From the NCBI GenBank assembly GCA_036426205.1, contig CM071569.1, positions 1,330,354 to 1,394,353 on the forward strand: 64,000 nt of DNA. Direction: 5' to 3'. The notes beneath the pieces are model-generated. The model was given only the letters and a program-made list of their open reading frames with translations. It made no database searches and was not told the origin of the DNA. Position 1 is the stretch's first letter. The number at the start of each line of letters is the position of its first letter. Origin of the DNA: Ascaphus truei (lineage: Eukaryota; Chordata; Amphibia; Anura; Ascaphidae). The position numbers were made by a program, and so were the translations under genes. This document shows positions 1 to 10,424 of the stretch, piece by piece.

Positions 1-1040
1 AGCACTGATCACCGGTCACCAACGGCAACACTCCCGAACGCCAAGGCTTCAATGGCCGTCTTTATTCGCCTTTAGTGTATGAGCAATGCAAAGATTGCTA
101 ACTTCTGCCATTCCGGACAATATAGGAACATACAGCCACTCACATACAAGCTCCTCTTATACACCCCATACAAGCATGCTGGGGGGTTTGTCTTTTTCGC
201 TACCCCCAAAGCAGTCAGTGGAATTCCAGAATGCTTAAATATGGGAATCAAATCGCAGGACTGGTCCAAGATGTCTTTTGCAGATTGGCGATAGTTGAAA
301 AGGTATGAAAATGTCAATATACGGTACTTGAGATTTCCTTCATTCAGTGATGCGTTGCCCTTCGGGGCCGAGCTTGAAAAACGGACGCAAATTTACGGGA
401 TTCTCATATAAACTGAGCAAAGTAATCTGCGGACTACAAAGATAATGGTTAAGGTAGAAAAACGCTGTTTCATATACTCCGGTGTTAGGCAGCTTAGTTA
501 CATCAGACATCTGGAATTGGATTACCAGAAGGTCCCCCCAGAAAGACGCACAGGGATAAATTAAAGAAATAAACTGGGATGACCTTTGTTAACCTTTAGT
601 GAGATAGGGCACGGAGTAGCATAGAGATAGTATCACCGTCTTTGAAGTGGCTGAAACTGGTTTAAATGACAGTTTCAGTTCCCTGTGACCTTGATCACTG
701 CTTTAGAATAACCCCTTACTCTTTTCAATCACCGAAAACTTAGATTAGAAGATCTTCGGGGCAGGGGATTACATGTTAACAATTCCATGTACAGAGAACA
801 TGTGCCCCATGTACGTATTACAGTATTTGGGGACTTTTATGCTAGAGACGGTGTAAAGAAGAATGTGTGCGTGATTACACAGACAGTTCTGATGATTCCC
901 CACACTGGCAAGTTTGCTTTTAAAACGATGTTAAGAGACGGGCGAAAATGTCCCCATCCGGATCGCGGATTTCCGAGCTTTCCATCCAAGATCCGCTGCG
1001 CCATGTAAAATCACTCAGTGGGATTGTTCCAGTTTCAATC
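1..1040. other. No recognisable feature
   Basis: I see no gene or repeat structure here that I can name. The open frames are short, lie on both strands and show no known motif. Confidence 0.5.
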
Positions 1041-1044
1041 CTTG

Positions 1045-1153
1045 CGGAATAAAAAAACGCCATTGGATACAATCCGCGCGCGGAATAAAAAAACGCCATT
1101 GAATACAATCCGCGCGCGGAATAAAAAAACCGCCATTGGATACTATCCGCGCA
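1045..1153. repeat. 36-bp tandem repeat, three copies
   Basis: Three consecutive units start at 1045, 1081 and 1117. Each begins CGGAATAAAAAAACGCCATT and ends in a CCGCGCG-type block, so the junctions form short CGCGCG palindromes. The third unit has one extra C and a few substitutions. It is a small minisatellite with no coding signal. Confidence 0.85.
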
Positions 1154-1191
1154 CGGATTGCTGAATCTGCGGATTGGATTCTTAAAATCAT

Positions 1192-2310
1192 ATGCTAGAA
1201 ACCCACTGTGCCCTGCATGTCAGTCCTGGTAGCTGCAGGCAGTGCCGGGGTTACGCCCTCACCAGGCTCGGACAGTTTCCAGGATGTTATTTTAATGTGG
1301 CACTTCGAAGGCACATGTCTGGCCTTGTGCTTCTCTAGATGTGGCTAGAGGGTCACATGCCTAGCGGTGTGACCAAGTGGCAACAGTTAATCTGCCCAGG
1401 TACTGGGGCAGTGTATCGGGCACGCCCGGGGTATAAAAGGTTGGCTTCCTCCATGTTATAGCCAGACCTGATCCCCTGATCTCCATCCCCATAACACCAG
1501 GGAAGACACAGGCTCCAAATACCTTCAGGAGGTCTCAGGCTGTCCTAGCCTGTAAAGCAGCAAGCAACACCTTATATTTGTTTCTATATAGGGACAGTGT
1601 TAGGCCGAGTCCATAGACGGACAGGCCACGCTGAGCCGTGCGGACGGTCAGCGCTGAGCCCCTGCATCCTCAATGAGGATGCCTTGAGAGGGGGCTCACG
1701 CTAGCGTCCGCAGGCGTGCGGAGGCTTTGGAGTTTTCAGCCGAGCGCCAAGCTGTTTTTCAGCGCGCTGTCGGCTGAAAACATCCAATCAGCCTGAAGCA
1801 GTGTCAAGGTCACGGCGCCGTGACGTCGGCGCCGTGACGTTGACGTCAGTGCGTCGCGGGCGATTGGCCAAGCGACGTCACTGCCCCGCCTCCAACCACC
1901 TCCCCCCGGCTCCCTTCCCGCACGCTGGCTCGCCTGCAACTCCGTGCAATCACGCTGACTGAAGCAGGCGAGCCTCAGCGTTAGCGCGCCTCCGCTCTCC
2001 CCACCCCTCTATGGCCTGGGCCTTACAGTGTAGGGCCCCATAGAGAGGTGCTATAGGACTCTACCTTGCTGCAGGGAGCAGTTCATTCCCAGGGCTAAGT
2101 AGGGACCTGGGGAGGTTCTATACTGGGTTCCATTCTCCAGATTTAAGTAGGGATCAGAGATGGACTCGCAATGCAAGAGATTGTGCATGCTGTGTTTTGT
2201 ATGCTGAAACCCATTCCTGTTGTCTGGGCTATGCTGCTGGTTCTAAATAAAGGCAAGTTCCAAAGTTCCTGGCGCCCTCTTCTGTTCGCCAAACTCCCTT
2301 ACACAAGCTG
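1192..2310 (+). mobile_element. Possible LTR-like segment, split by a MITE
   Basis: The segment has a TATA-like box (GGGGTATAAAAGG, about 1428-1440) and, near its right end, an AATAAA at about 2247. About 20 bases further on is TGGCGCCC, which equals the first eight bases of a lysine-tRNA primer-binding site. This order suits a retroelement LTR plus leader, with the MITE at 1603-2022 inserted inside it. No gag or pol sequence follows and the outer ends are not fixed, so a degraded host promoter or another repeat is possible. It is a weak inference. Confidence 0.25.
1603..2022. mobile_element. PIF/Harbinger-type MITE, copy 1 (420 bp)
   Basis: The element is flanked by TTA at 1600-1602 and 2023-2025, the target duplication of the PIF/Harbinger superfamily. 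The left end begins GGCCGAGTCCATAGACGG and the complement of the right end reads GGCCCAGGCCATAGAGGGG, giving imperfect terminal inverted repeats. It has no coding capacity. A second copy of exactly the same length lies at 10002-10421 in the same orientation. Its interior holds repeated CACGGCGCCGTGACGTC-type palindromes. A full-length element elsewhere would have to supply the transposase. Confidence 0.75.
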
Positions 2311-2337
2311 GCACACACTCACCATCTACCCCGAGAT

Positions 2338-2412
2338 GAACAGGTAACCGCTGAGCTAATACACACCTGTGAACAGGTAACCGCTGAGCTAATACACACC
2401 TGTGAACAGGTA
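2338..2412. repeat. 33-bp tandem repeat, two copies plus a partial
   Basis: Two identical 33-bp units (2338-2370 and 2371-2403) start GAACAGGTAACCGCTGAGC and end ACACACCTGT. A partial third unit starts at 2404. Each unit has ACAGGT at one end and ACCTGT at the other, so it is bounded by a short inverted repeat. Confidence 0.85.
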
Positions 2413-2796
2413 TAAGCCCTGTCAGGAACTAGAGACTGTTGCTAACCCCTCATTTTTTTATCCTTCATGTTGGGGGGCGGGGAATAGGGGTATATATTTA
2501 TATATAATATATGACACACACACATCTATTAAGCTTTCAATTCTTTAATTAATCCTTGTAAGAAAAGAACAATGGAAGAACAATATAGCATCCCAATAAA
2601 CTGGGAGAGAACAGACGAGGGGAGGTGAGTCAGGAAAGTAAGGGCGTGGAGAGGGATTTAAGGAAAATGCCTTGTTTCTTGTCACATAAAGCAGAGTGTC
2701 TGTGTTCACCACCCATCTTTACTAGACTTAAAGCACCTGTCCAATGTGTAGCGATATGGAATATGTCCAAATGCACTTATCTATGTAACCAGGTCA
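2413..2796. other. Unassigned, with AT-rich and CA simple sequence
   Basis: It contains a short TATATA-rich stretch and a CA run near 2495-2525. Nothing else is recognisable. Confidence 0.4.
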
Positions 2797-3908
2797 CCTC
2801 CGGTCCCCCGGTTTACTGTTCCCCGCCCCCTTACCGCCGCTGCTGCGGGGGGATGTTGCGGGGAGGTGCAGGTGGCGACGGGCTCGTTGGCAGCTTCTGT
2901 CAAGGGGTCGCCGCCATGTTGGAGTGTGGGCGCATGCGCGAAGAGTTGCGCATTTGCAGAGGGAGCTCCGGCGGCCATTACCAGTTTGTGCATGCGCAGA
3001 AGGAGTCGCGGTGGCCATTTTGGAGTCGCGCATGCGCAGCACGTTAGGCACACGCGGCGGCTGTTAGGGATAGGCTCCGTGGGGACTACAAGCCCCATAA
3101 TGCATAGGGGCATGCTAACCACATGTCGCGCGAGAGCCAATAGGGCTGGAGTATTCTCCTGCGGGGATGAGTTACATTTGGCGCACTGAGGCCAGATAGT
3201 CAGTCGGAGCTGGGACACAGATAGGGGAGGTTGCAGGTGCAGGGCGTCTGTGGCCCCTGCACTAGGCCAGGTACCCCCCTAGGCCCAGCTAGGCCCCGAC
3301 TCACAAGTCAAGATTGTAGCTGCTACAGGGACAGGCGCTTAGGTAGGGACACTGCCCCATTAGCTGCTTAAGTTCAGGGACACAGCTGCAACGTTGCGCA
3401 GCCCTGATGATTGAGGTCTGGGACCAGATCACCCTGCAAGGTTTAGAGACTGTCTTCGTGTGGGACACTCCAGTGGGATACCACCCCACGTGGAGGCGGA
3501 CTCAACGCGGATGACATCGCTGGATCGGCGGATCCCAACGGTCTTCCAATCGGCGCGCCCGGGTGTGGACACACCCGGCAGGTGCCTCACCACAACACGT
3601 GCACCAACCAACAACTCAAATTAGTGGGCAGCGCAGTCTCGCACATTGGGGTTAGGTGTGGGACTCGTCGGACACGGTGTTGGGTTATGGCCGTGCCAGG
3701 CTTGGTGGGTAGTTGTACGTATTCGTGACCATTAGAACCGTTCAAAGTTATATGTTGCCAGTAAAGGTTTTGTTTTATACAAAGTGTGTGATTACTGTTA
3801 TTGGGTCCTGTGAGGGGCTCCTCCCACTACGCTGGGATCCCTCTCAGGTGGAGGCGCTGCACCGAGACGTTAATTGTATCACCCCAGGCTCTCCGTGGCG
3901 GAGGCTTA
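2797..3908 (+). repeat. Repeat G copy 1 (~1.1-kb GC-rich dispersed repeat)
   Basis: This segment aligns by eye along its length with 10425-11412 and 30455-31570. Shared landmarks, in order, are GGGGAGGTGCAGGTGGCGAC, several GCGCATGCGCA stretches, a 'GACTACA' block, 'CTAGGCCCCGACTCA', a CCCGGGTGTGG hairpin near 3559-3578, and a closing 'TGGGATCCCTC' block. It has no convincing reading frame. It could be the LTR or UTR of an unrecognised retroelement. After a MITE insertion at 3909 the repeat resumes at about 4190 with sequence that matches the end of copy 3. Confidence 0.75.
3559..3578 (+). other. Conserved hairpin in repeat G, copy 1
   Basis: CCGGGTGT and ACACCCGG pair as an 8-bp stem around a GGAC loop. 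The same hairpin occurs at 10977-10996 with identical bases and at 31142-31161 with paired changes. Confidence 0.6.
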
Positions 3909-4189
3909 GGCTAAGTCCCCGCTAGCGCTGAGCGGGCGGCGCTTGCAGCGGGGAATTACCTATATAGATATATGTAAGTCCCCTCTCACGCGGTGCGCGC
4001 GGCGCTCGTGCACACACGCTCAGCCGCGATCGGCGCTTAGGTAAACAAAAAACCTATACTTACCCACGCGCTCAGCTGGCCCGCAATGCCCCCCCCCCTC
4101 CCCCGCGCGCGTACAAGCTGGACACCCGGCGCTCATGCTTGGAGCGCTCTCCAAGCATGAGCGCGCTCAGCGTCAGCGGGGACTCATCC
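3909..4189. mobile_element. PIF/Harbinger-type MITE (281 bp) inside repeat G copy 1
   Basis: The element is flanked by TTA at 3906-3908 and 4190-4192. The left end begins GGCTAAGTCCCCGCT and the complement of the right end begins GGATGAGTCCCCGCT. The interior holds a hairpin near 4131-4163 (GCTCATGCTTGGAG and its complement) and a poly-C tract. The target site falls in repeat G, because the intact copies run straight through this position. It is therefore younger than that repeat copy. It is non-coding. Confidence 0.7.
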
Positions 4190-4192
4190 TTA

Positions 4193-4961
4193 GGCTTCCT
4201 GTGAGCCAACAGGTAAAGGTCGCACCAGCAGCATCTTTATATCGTACACCCCAATCTCACTTAGGGGGGAGGGGTACAAGGGCTACATCTATAAAACATC
4301 AATTGTTCCATTTTCCGGGTGAAGGCACAATCCCTGGTAACTGACCCATTTTGTAAACAAGATTGCAATAGAAGTGTCTTCCTTTAAACAAATGTGACCA
4401 AACTCGGAGATCTGGCCGCTTGTCTTCATTTAGAAAGCAAGTACAGTGTATTTTTCTTTGGGGCTAGTGAAGTGTTTGTAGTGTTTGTCAAGTAAGTGTT
4501 TTCTGCACCTTTACCCCACAGTGTACGTATCAGAGCCCACAAGGGAGGGGAAGAGAAGGGCTTTGCCACAGGAAATCAAACACCACGATTACAAACTAAC
4601 TTAAAAAATATTTCACTACATGTAGGTGCCGAACGTTGATTAAAATACAACACCCCAATTGTCCAGACTTAGAGCAGCAACATTTAAATAAAAGAGTAAG
4701 AATAGGACTGAAGCCGGGGGTCTCCGGGGCGGAACCGCATTGATTTCAGCTCCGGGGACCCCGTGCTTCCTGCGATACTATACGTACCTCCGTAGGAGTC
4801 GCCGGGGTCTCTGTTGTTTAAAGCTTCACAGACACTGACATACTGGTTACTGGACAGAAATTGTGGCAAACTATATACCCGGGGAGCGCAAACCTTTCCT
4901 GCTACGCCCCCCCGGTCTGCCTGCTCCGGAGCCCCCCCCCCCCTCCTACCTGGCAGCTGCG
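4193..4961. other. Tail of repeat G copy 1, then unassigned
   Basis: The first ~50 bases continue repeat G (GAGCCAACAGGTAAAG also occurs in copy 3 near 31500). The rest shows nothing recognisable apart from a C run near 4931-4943. Confidence 0.4.
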
Positions 4962-5078
4962 TCCAATGACGCTCCGGGGTCACGTGACATCAGGTCACGT
5001 GGCCCGCGGCGTCATTTGAGTCCAATGACGCTCCGGGGTCACGTGACGTCAAGTCACGTGGCCCGCGGCGTCATTTGA
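4962..5078. repeat. 59-bp tandem duplication rich in CACGTG and TGACGTCA motifs
   Basis: Two nearly identical units start at 4962 and 5021, each beginning TCCAATGACGCTCCGGGGTC. Each contains two CACGTG E-box cores around a TGACATCA or TGACGTCA centre, so the unit is close to palindromic. The motifs could bind bZIP or bHLH factors, but there is no gene beside them and regulatory use is only a possibility. Confidence 0.7.
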
Positions 5079-5897
5079 CACTGCGTTGCCATGGAGACGC
5101 GTCACAGCGTCTGAATCCCGGTAAGTTTTATTGTTGCAGAGGCCTCACGCGATCCCCCGGCATTTAATTTAAATGCCTGGGGGAAGAGCGCGGGACCTCT
5201 GCAACCGCCCACGCCCCCGAGACAAATCTCCCCCCCCCCCCCCCCCAGTTTGCGCACCCCTGTGGGGTTTGCGCACTATGGTCTTCCTCCCCTGGCAGCT
5301 CTTACTCCTACGCTGGGGAGGTACTTACTGTATGTAGACTTTGTTACCCATAGTAAGTGATACAGTGACAGTCTCTTGCATAGAGTCAGTAATGCTCCAT
5401 ATCGAATGGGCCTCTCGGGAATACACATCGGGCTCCTGGATTAGTAACCCGCTACTAAGTACTGCACACGTCTTCCATACCTAAAGTATGTGATCAGGAT
5501 TGCCCTAGGGACCCTCTGGTTAGGTCGGTCTTTACATACGACATACAGTTACTATGAGTTACTATGCAGAGAAAGGCTTTCAAGAGCAGGCTTCCTCCTT
5601 TTCAATAGTGAGAATAGTCTCGGACTTATACTACTGTCGCTTACTTTAAAGTGCATGTCTCCTAACTGAAAACAACAAATACACTTGGATAGGCACACAC
5701 ACCTATTTACAGGACTCACAGTGAGAACCCCAGTCAGACCGCTGAAGAACCTGCTTCTAGAACATTAGCTGGAGCTACATATACCCTCTATACTCCCTTT
5801 GGTGACATCACTGGTCACAAGACCTACAAGGGAATGGCAATCCCTTCTACATAGTCATCCAATATCACATGATGGGGAGGGGAGTAACCTGAGTGAT
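5079..5897. other. Unassigned, with a poly-C tract
   Basis: There is a run of about 17 C at 5230-5247. The stretch near 5760-5860 (CTCCCTTTGGTGACATCAC) resembles 24600-24680 and is probably an old shared repeat. No gene was seen. Confidence 0.4.
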
Positions 5898-6851
5898 TAT
5901 TATTTTGACTGACAGTCACAAGAAACTGTATGGTGCTCCAACATGAACCACTGGCTAAATAGCCCAAGACTATAAGCATATAAATTGTGTCCCTGGAGGT
6001 CCCAGACAGTCCAGACCAAAATACTCCAACCCTTGCAATAAACCACTTCCACTAGATACCGATTAGCTGGAAAAGATCCCACTGCAATGATGTGGGACCT
6101 TCACTGGCTAGTGACCAGACATAAACATCGGTTGGGTAAGTATGGGTGTATACAAATAAACAGCTTGGAGTGACTCACATTTGTAGGGTCTTTTGTGGGA
6201 ATTCCTCCGTGGGTGCGTGCTGCCGTTACTCCACAAGACCGGACATCCAAACGAAGGAGAGATGGAGCACAGCTGGAAACAAAATGAACTACTAGGAGAG
6301 TGGGACCCAGATAAAAAAAGTTAGTTTATTGGATCAGTGCAAATGTCCCTCTAAGCCTCCCCCTTCACAACCTCACCCTCCCCACACACCCTTTGCACTC
6401 CCCCCCCCAGCCCCCACCCTCCCCCCACCCCGTCCCTCCCCCATCCCCCACCCTCGCCACCTCTCTCCCCAATCACCCTCCTCTTTCCCCCTTCTGCCCC
6501 CCCCCCCCCCCCCTGTCACCCCTCCTCTTTGCCTCCTCTCCCCCTCCCTCTCTCTTCCCATCCCCCCCTCCTCCCTCCCCTCTCCCTTTTCTCTTCTTAT
6601 ACCCACACTATCCCTACACTCCCCAATACAAAAACGGAGCCCTCAGGCCCCCACCAACGCGTTTCGAGCCGGTGGCATTGAGAAAGAGCCACCGGCTCGA
6701 AACGCGTTGGTGGGGGCCTGAGGGCTCGTTTTTGTATTTTTGCACTGATCCAATAAACTAACTTTTTTATCTGTGGTCCCACTCCCGTAGTAGTGTCATT
6801 TGTTTCCAGCTGTGCTCCATCTCTCCTTCGTTTGGATATTATTTTGACTGA
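5898..6851. mobile_element. Foldback element with nested hairpins, bounded by a 15-bp direct repeat
   Basis: TATTATTTTGACTGA occurs at 5898-5912 and again at 6837-6851, which looks like a target duplication. Inside, 6247-6347 and about 6740-6834 are inverted repeats of each other (for example GGAGAGATGGAGCACAGCTG against its complement). Within them lies a polypyrimidine tract (6375-6600) and a second hairpin at 6626-6740 whose arms contain AACGCGTTTCGAGCCGGTGG. The GAAACGCGTT string is also common in the untranslated regions of amphibian Penelope-like elements, so a PLE-derived origin is possible. There is no coding region. Confidence 0.55.
6375..6600 (+). repeat. Polypyrimidine (C/T) tract
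   Basis: It is almost purely C and T on the + strand, with C runs of up to about 17. Open frames here are low-complexity proline/serine products and are not genes. Confidence 0.85.
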
Positions 6852-8490
6852 GCCTTATAGAGGAAAAAGGACACATGCTTCAATACTGAGTGAAAAAGCA
6901 AATGAAGCAGGCTTCCCCTGTCACAACCTATCATCCCATATAAGCACCACTCAAACATACACATCCTAAAAAAACCCGGGAGCCATCACTTTCTCATAGC
7001 ATCTCCAATATTCTCATCAGAAACATGCTGCTATTAGAGTACCGTGTGCTCATGTGCATGAAATTACCAGATCCCCTGGCTGCAGGGGAAGCACTGTATG
7101 CTAAGAGATAATGGGGAAAGGCAGGGTTGCAGGCCTGTCTGAGATTTGAATGTGCTCACAAGTGATATAATCAAATAACAAAAACACAGTCTACAAGAAA
7201 AAATGGAAAACTTAAAAACCTGTGCACAGAAAAACATTTCCCCCTGATTATAATAAAGGCATAGATGTGAATGCAAACAACAACAGACCTCTCTGGCGCT
7301 GAGGATCAAATATGATGAGGCTGTGAAAGCGTAGAAATAATATCAATGAGTCAAGGGTTCAAAGTATCAACGTGAGTTTATCTGCACCAAGGTACAAGTG
7401 AGAGAGAATTCAAAAATGAACTCATGCCTCCGAAAACATATTGCTTGGTATCACATTTTTATACATTTCAAAATGAGTAATACGCCCCTTAAGGGGGCTG
7501 GCTTAGAGATAAAAAAACAATATGACTTATACAAAAATACTTATTGATACATAAATATGCTTCACATGCTATATTCTTATCCTATATATCACCATAACGT
7601 GGGCCCCTTAACCTTCTGACTTAAGGAGTAACCCTGTTTAGCCCTCTGTGTGTTCTGTATCTGTCAGATAACAGAACCTAAGGTCAGCAGAAATGTCTAA
7701 GGCAGGAAAAACTCTTTACGAATGCAAGTATTTGAATTTTATGACTAGTAGGAATTATACAAGGGCGAGTTACAGCCAGGAGCAATACTCTGCAGCATAT
7801 CAATCATTTCACAAATCATACACAAATAAACAGATATACATACATTCAAACACTCAAAATGGCTACTGCGCCAAAATGGTGGTGATGATAGTCTGTCTTC
7901 ATATAGCCTGAGCCACACACATTATCTCAATCTTCACAAGGTCAAGTGAGACTTTTTAGGCTGCATTGGACATTATCACAGGATTATCACATGGGACTTT
8001 AAGTTACTTAAGTTATTCTGTTTATGGTGTTTGATTTTCATGCACATTAATTAATTAATTAATTTATTAATTAGAGTTTTTTATTAGTAGATACTAGCGC
8101 TTTTAGTGCACTAATTAGTAAAAAAAAATCGTACTTACATTTTTATTCAGTGTAGACAGGAAAGCACAATACAACATTAGCTTGAATACAGATTACTGAG
8201 TGTATAAATCAATTACAGTGGTTCACTGGAACCTATACAAATGGAATGATTATAACATGTGTCTGAGGTACTTCCTTTCTTATTGGTTAGTAAGGTCCAA
8301 CATTTGAGTTTTATTCACCCATCTGTATACATGGCCAACTTTCTCCTAATCAAAGGAAACTAATTATTAATTTTATAGATGTGAATGGATCGTTTTTCAG
8401 CAAATCCACACGTTTTGTATCCAGTGCTCAAAATGCACCAATTAAAATATTATTAAGGTAACTAAATAGGGCCACGTAACTAGGAGATGC
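6852..8490. other. Mostly unassigned; short match to 33.19 kb
   Basis: Around 7048-7110 the sequence resembles 33188-33250 (both contain GTGTGCTCAT-like and GTATGCTA blocks), so an old dispersed repeat lies there. Near 7290, CTCTGGCGCTGAGG is shared with the arms of the Penelope-like element at 27.9 and 29.6 kb. No gene was recognised. Confidence 0.4.
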
Positions 8491-8882
8491 CAAGGGTTGC
8501 CATATGGCTTCTCCAAAAATACTGGACACAATGGTAAAAGGTGAGACGAGCTCGAGAGACACACACACCTCTCTGTTCCATGGTGTTTCCTCCTCTACTT
8601 GGCCCCACCCCCAGGCTCCTGACATCTCCTTCTTATTGGCTGCATTACCCTGCAGCAGCCAATAAGGATGGAGGAAGATGCCCAGCCCCACAGCAACAGC
8701 CCTACTGTCTCCCTTCTCGGGAAAAGTACACCCCTCCCCCCCCCCCCAAGCCGGCCAGTTCACTATGTCCAGAGAGGTAATACTGGACACATACATGTCC
8801 AGTATTACCTCTAATTTATTACTGGACAGTGTGTCCAAATACAGGACAGTCCAGGTCAATACTAGACACTTGACAACCCTAG
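8491..8882. mobile_element. hAT-like non-autonomous element, ends only loosely fixed
   Basis: The left end reads CAAGGGTTGCCA and the right end TTGACAACCCTAG, an imperfect inverted pair of the AGGGTTG(C/A)CA type seen in hAT-derived repeats. A palindrome at 8775-8810 has 15-bp arms (AGGTAATACTGGACA). I could not find a clean 8-bp target duplication. The interior (8660-8735) resembles 23410-23500, sharing CAGCAACAGCCCT and CTCGGG.AAA blocks, so the family recurs in this window. Confidence 0.5.
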
Positions 8883-9262
8883 AGTCACCCCATATTTACC
8901 ATATCCGACCCTCAGACCAGCACACCTGTTGATCAACACTTCTTAAAAGCAGTAATCACCCTATAGAACTCCCTGTTATTTCTCAAAGGTACCTTCAAAA
9001 ACACCCAGAAAAACACAGGAACTCAAATATATTCACCACTGATGGACAAAATGACAACTCGGGTTATAAATATAATATACTTTCTGCTCATTATCACTGC
9101 GTTGGTGTCATCCTAACCTCTCTCATTCACACACTGCTGACACCTCCTACATTATAATCCTGCTCATTTATATTAACCCTTCCGCTGCCCCGGGGGGGGG
9201 GGAGGGGGGGCTGCCACTCATTGCTTCGCTGAGACTTTCTGGTCCCTCTGCAAGTGAAAGGA
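8883..9262. other. No recognisable feature
   Basis: A G-rich run lies at about 9190-9209. Nothing else can be supported. Confidence 0.4.
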
Positions 9263-9961
9263 TTAACCCCCCTCCCCTGCAAGGAGGGGGTGCAGTGTTC
9301 TCACTACCTTCCACCCATGGTTAAATATGCCTCTTTGCTGACGTATTAACTCAGCAGATGACGGCTGTGACATCCTGGGCACAATGACAAAAATAATGAT
9401 TTGGATCGGGTGCCCTTCAAATTCTAACCAGGGTTGTGTCCTGGAGACCGATAAGATAACCTCTTTAAGCGTATAATAGTGGTGCACGCAGAATGACGTC
9501 CCCCTTTTTGTTACGATGGGCCACTTTTGGCCACAGGGCCTGGTGCACCCTATCTAGAGGCCAGCTTCTCAGCAACGTCAGGCAGCAATGTTTGAAATAA
9601 TTTAAGGAGAAACGTCTCCTGCGCCTCCGGGAGTACGGTTTCTGGAATATTTCTTACTCTCAGATTGTTCCGCCGGGAACCATTTTCCATATCTTCCTGT
9701 GCTGCGGTTAAGGTATGGAACTGTGTGTGTTTAGGAGCTTTGATTTCCTGATCAGTCACGTTTCGGTTCATCCACTTTACCCTCCAAGCAGCCAGTTCTT
9801 CCTCCCAGCCCATGTAGGTCTTGTTTTAATTCAGTGATTGCTATGTATATACCTCTGTGGCGGCAGCGGCAGGTGCTGCTGGAAGTATACTGTGGTGTCC
9901 GGTGGGTTCCGGGAGTTCTGCGGAAGGCGCGGGGTTGTAGAGGGGACGAGCGCATCGCCAC
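9263..9961 (-). pseudogene. LINE-1 ORF1 relic, at least three frames
   Basis: The minus strand encodes, in order, a helical segment (TELKQDLHGLGGRTGCLEGK, about 9870-9820), an RRM-like core (DMENGSRRNNLRVRNIPE, about 9690-9640) and a C-terminal part (HHYYTLKEVILSVSR and LEFEGHPIQI, about 9487-9390). This is the layout of L1 ORF1p, a trimeric nucleic-acid-binding protein that coats LINE RNA: coiled coil, RRM, C-terminal domain. The SRRNNLRVR and HYY..KE signatures are diagnostic. The pieces lie in different frames with an internal stop, so the copy is dead. No ORF2 is visible beside it. Confidence 0.8.
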
Positions 9962-10001
9962 GGCTCCCGGCAGTCTCCGGGTAATGACGGCCCCATTCTT
10001 A

Positions 10002-10421
10002 GGCCGAGTCTATAGACGGACAGGCCGTGCTGAGGCGTGCGGATGCTCCGCGCTGAGCTCCTGCATCCTCAATGAGGATGCCTTGAGAGGGGGCTCACGC
10101 GAGCGTCCGCAGGCGTGCTAACGAGATGGAGGTTTCAGCCGAGCGCCAAGCTGTTTTTCAGCGTGCTGTCGGCTGAAAACCTCCAATCACAGCACAGCAG
10201 TGTCGACGTCACGGCGCCGTGACGTCGGTGCCGTGACGTCGACGTCAGTGCGTCGCGGGCGATTGGCCCAGCGACGTCACTGCCCCGCCTCCAACCACCT
10301 CCCTCCGGCTCCGATCGCGCCCGCTGGCTCGCCTGTATGGGCATGAAATCGGCCAGATTTCAGCAGGCGAGCCTCAGCGTCAGTGCGGCTCGGATCGCCT
10401 CACCCCTCTATGGCCCGGGCC
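10002..10421. mobile_element. PIF/Harbinger-type MITE, copy 2 (420 bp)
   Basis: It is flanked by TTA at 9999-10001 and 10422-10424, and is the same length and orientation as the copy at 1603-2022. The left end is GGCCGAGTCTATAGACGG and the complement of the right end is GGCCCGGGCCATAGAGGGG. Divergence from copy 1 is mostly substitutions, many at CpG sites, which suggests moderately recent activity of one subfamily. It abuts repeat G copy 2. It is non-coding. Confidence 0.75.
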
Positions 10422-10424
10422 TTA

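Noticed and set aside
1435..2265. A complete endogenous retrovirus
   Set aside because: Only TATA-like, AATAAA-like and primer-site-like strings are present. No gag, pol or env sequence was found nearby.
2625..3218. Overlapping 140- and 145-codon frames on opposite strands
   Set aside because: They fall in repeat G and are not conserved in the other two copies.
6329..6761. Proline-rich open frames on the + strand
   Set aside because: They are products of the polypyrimidine tract.
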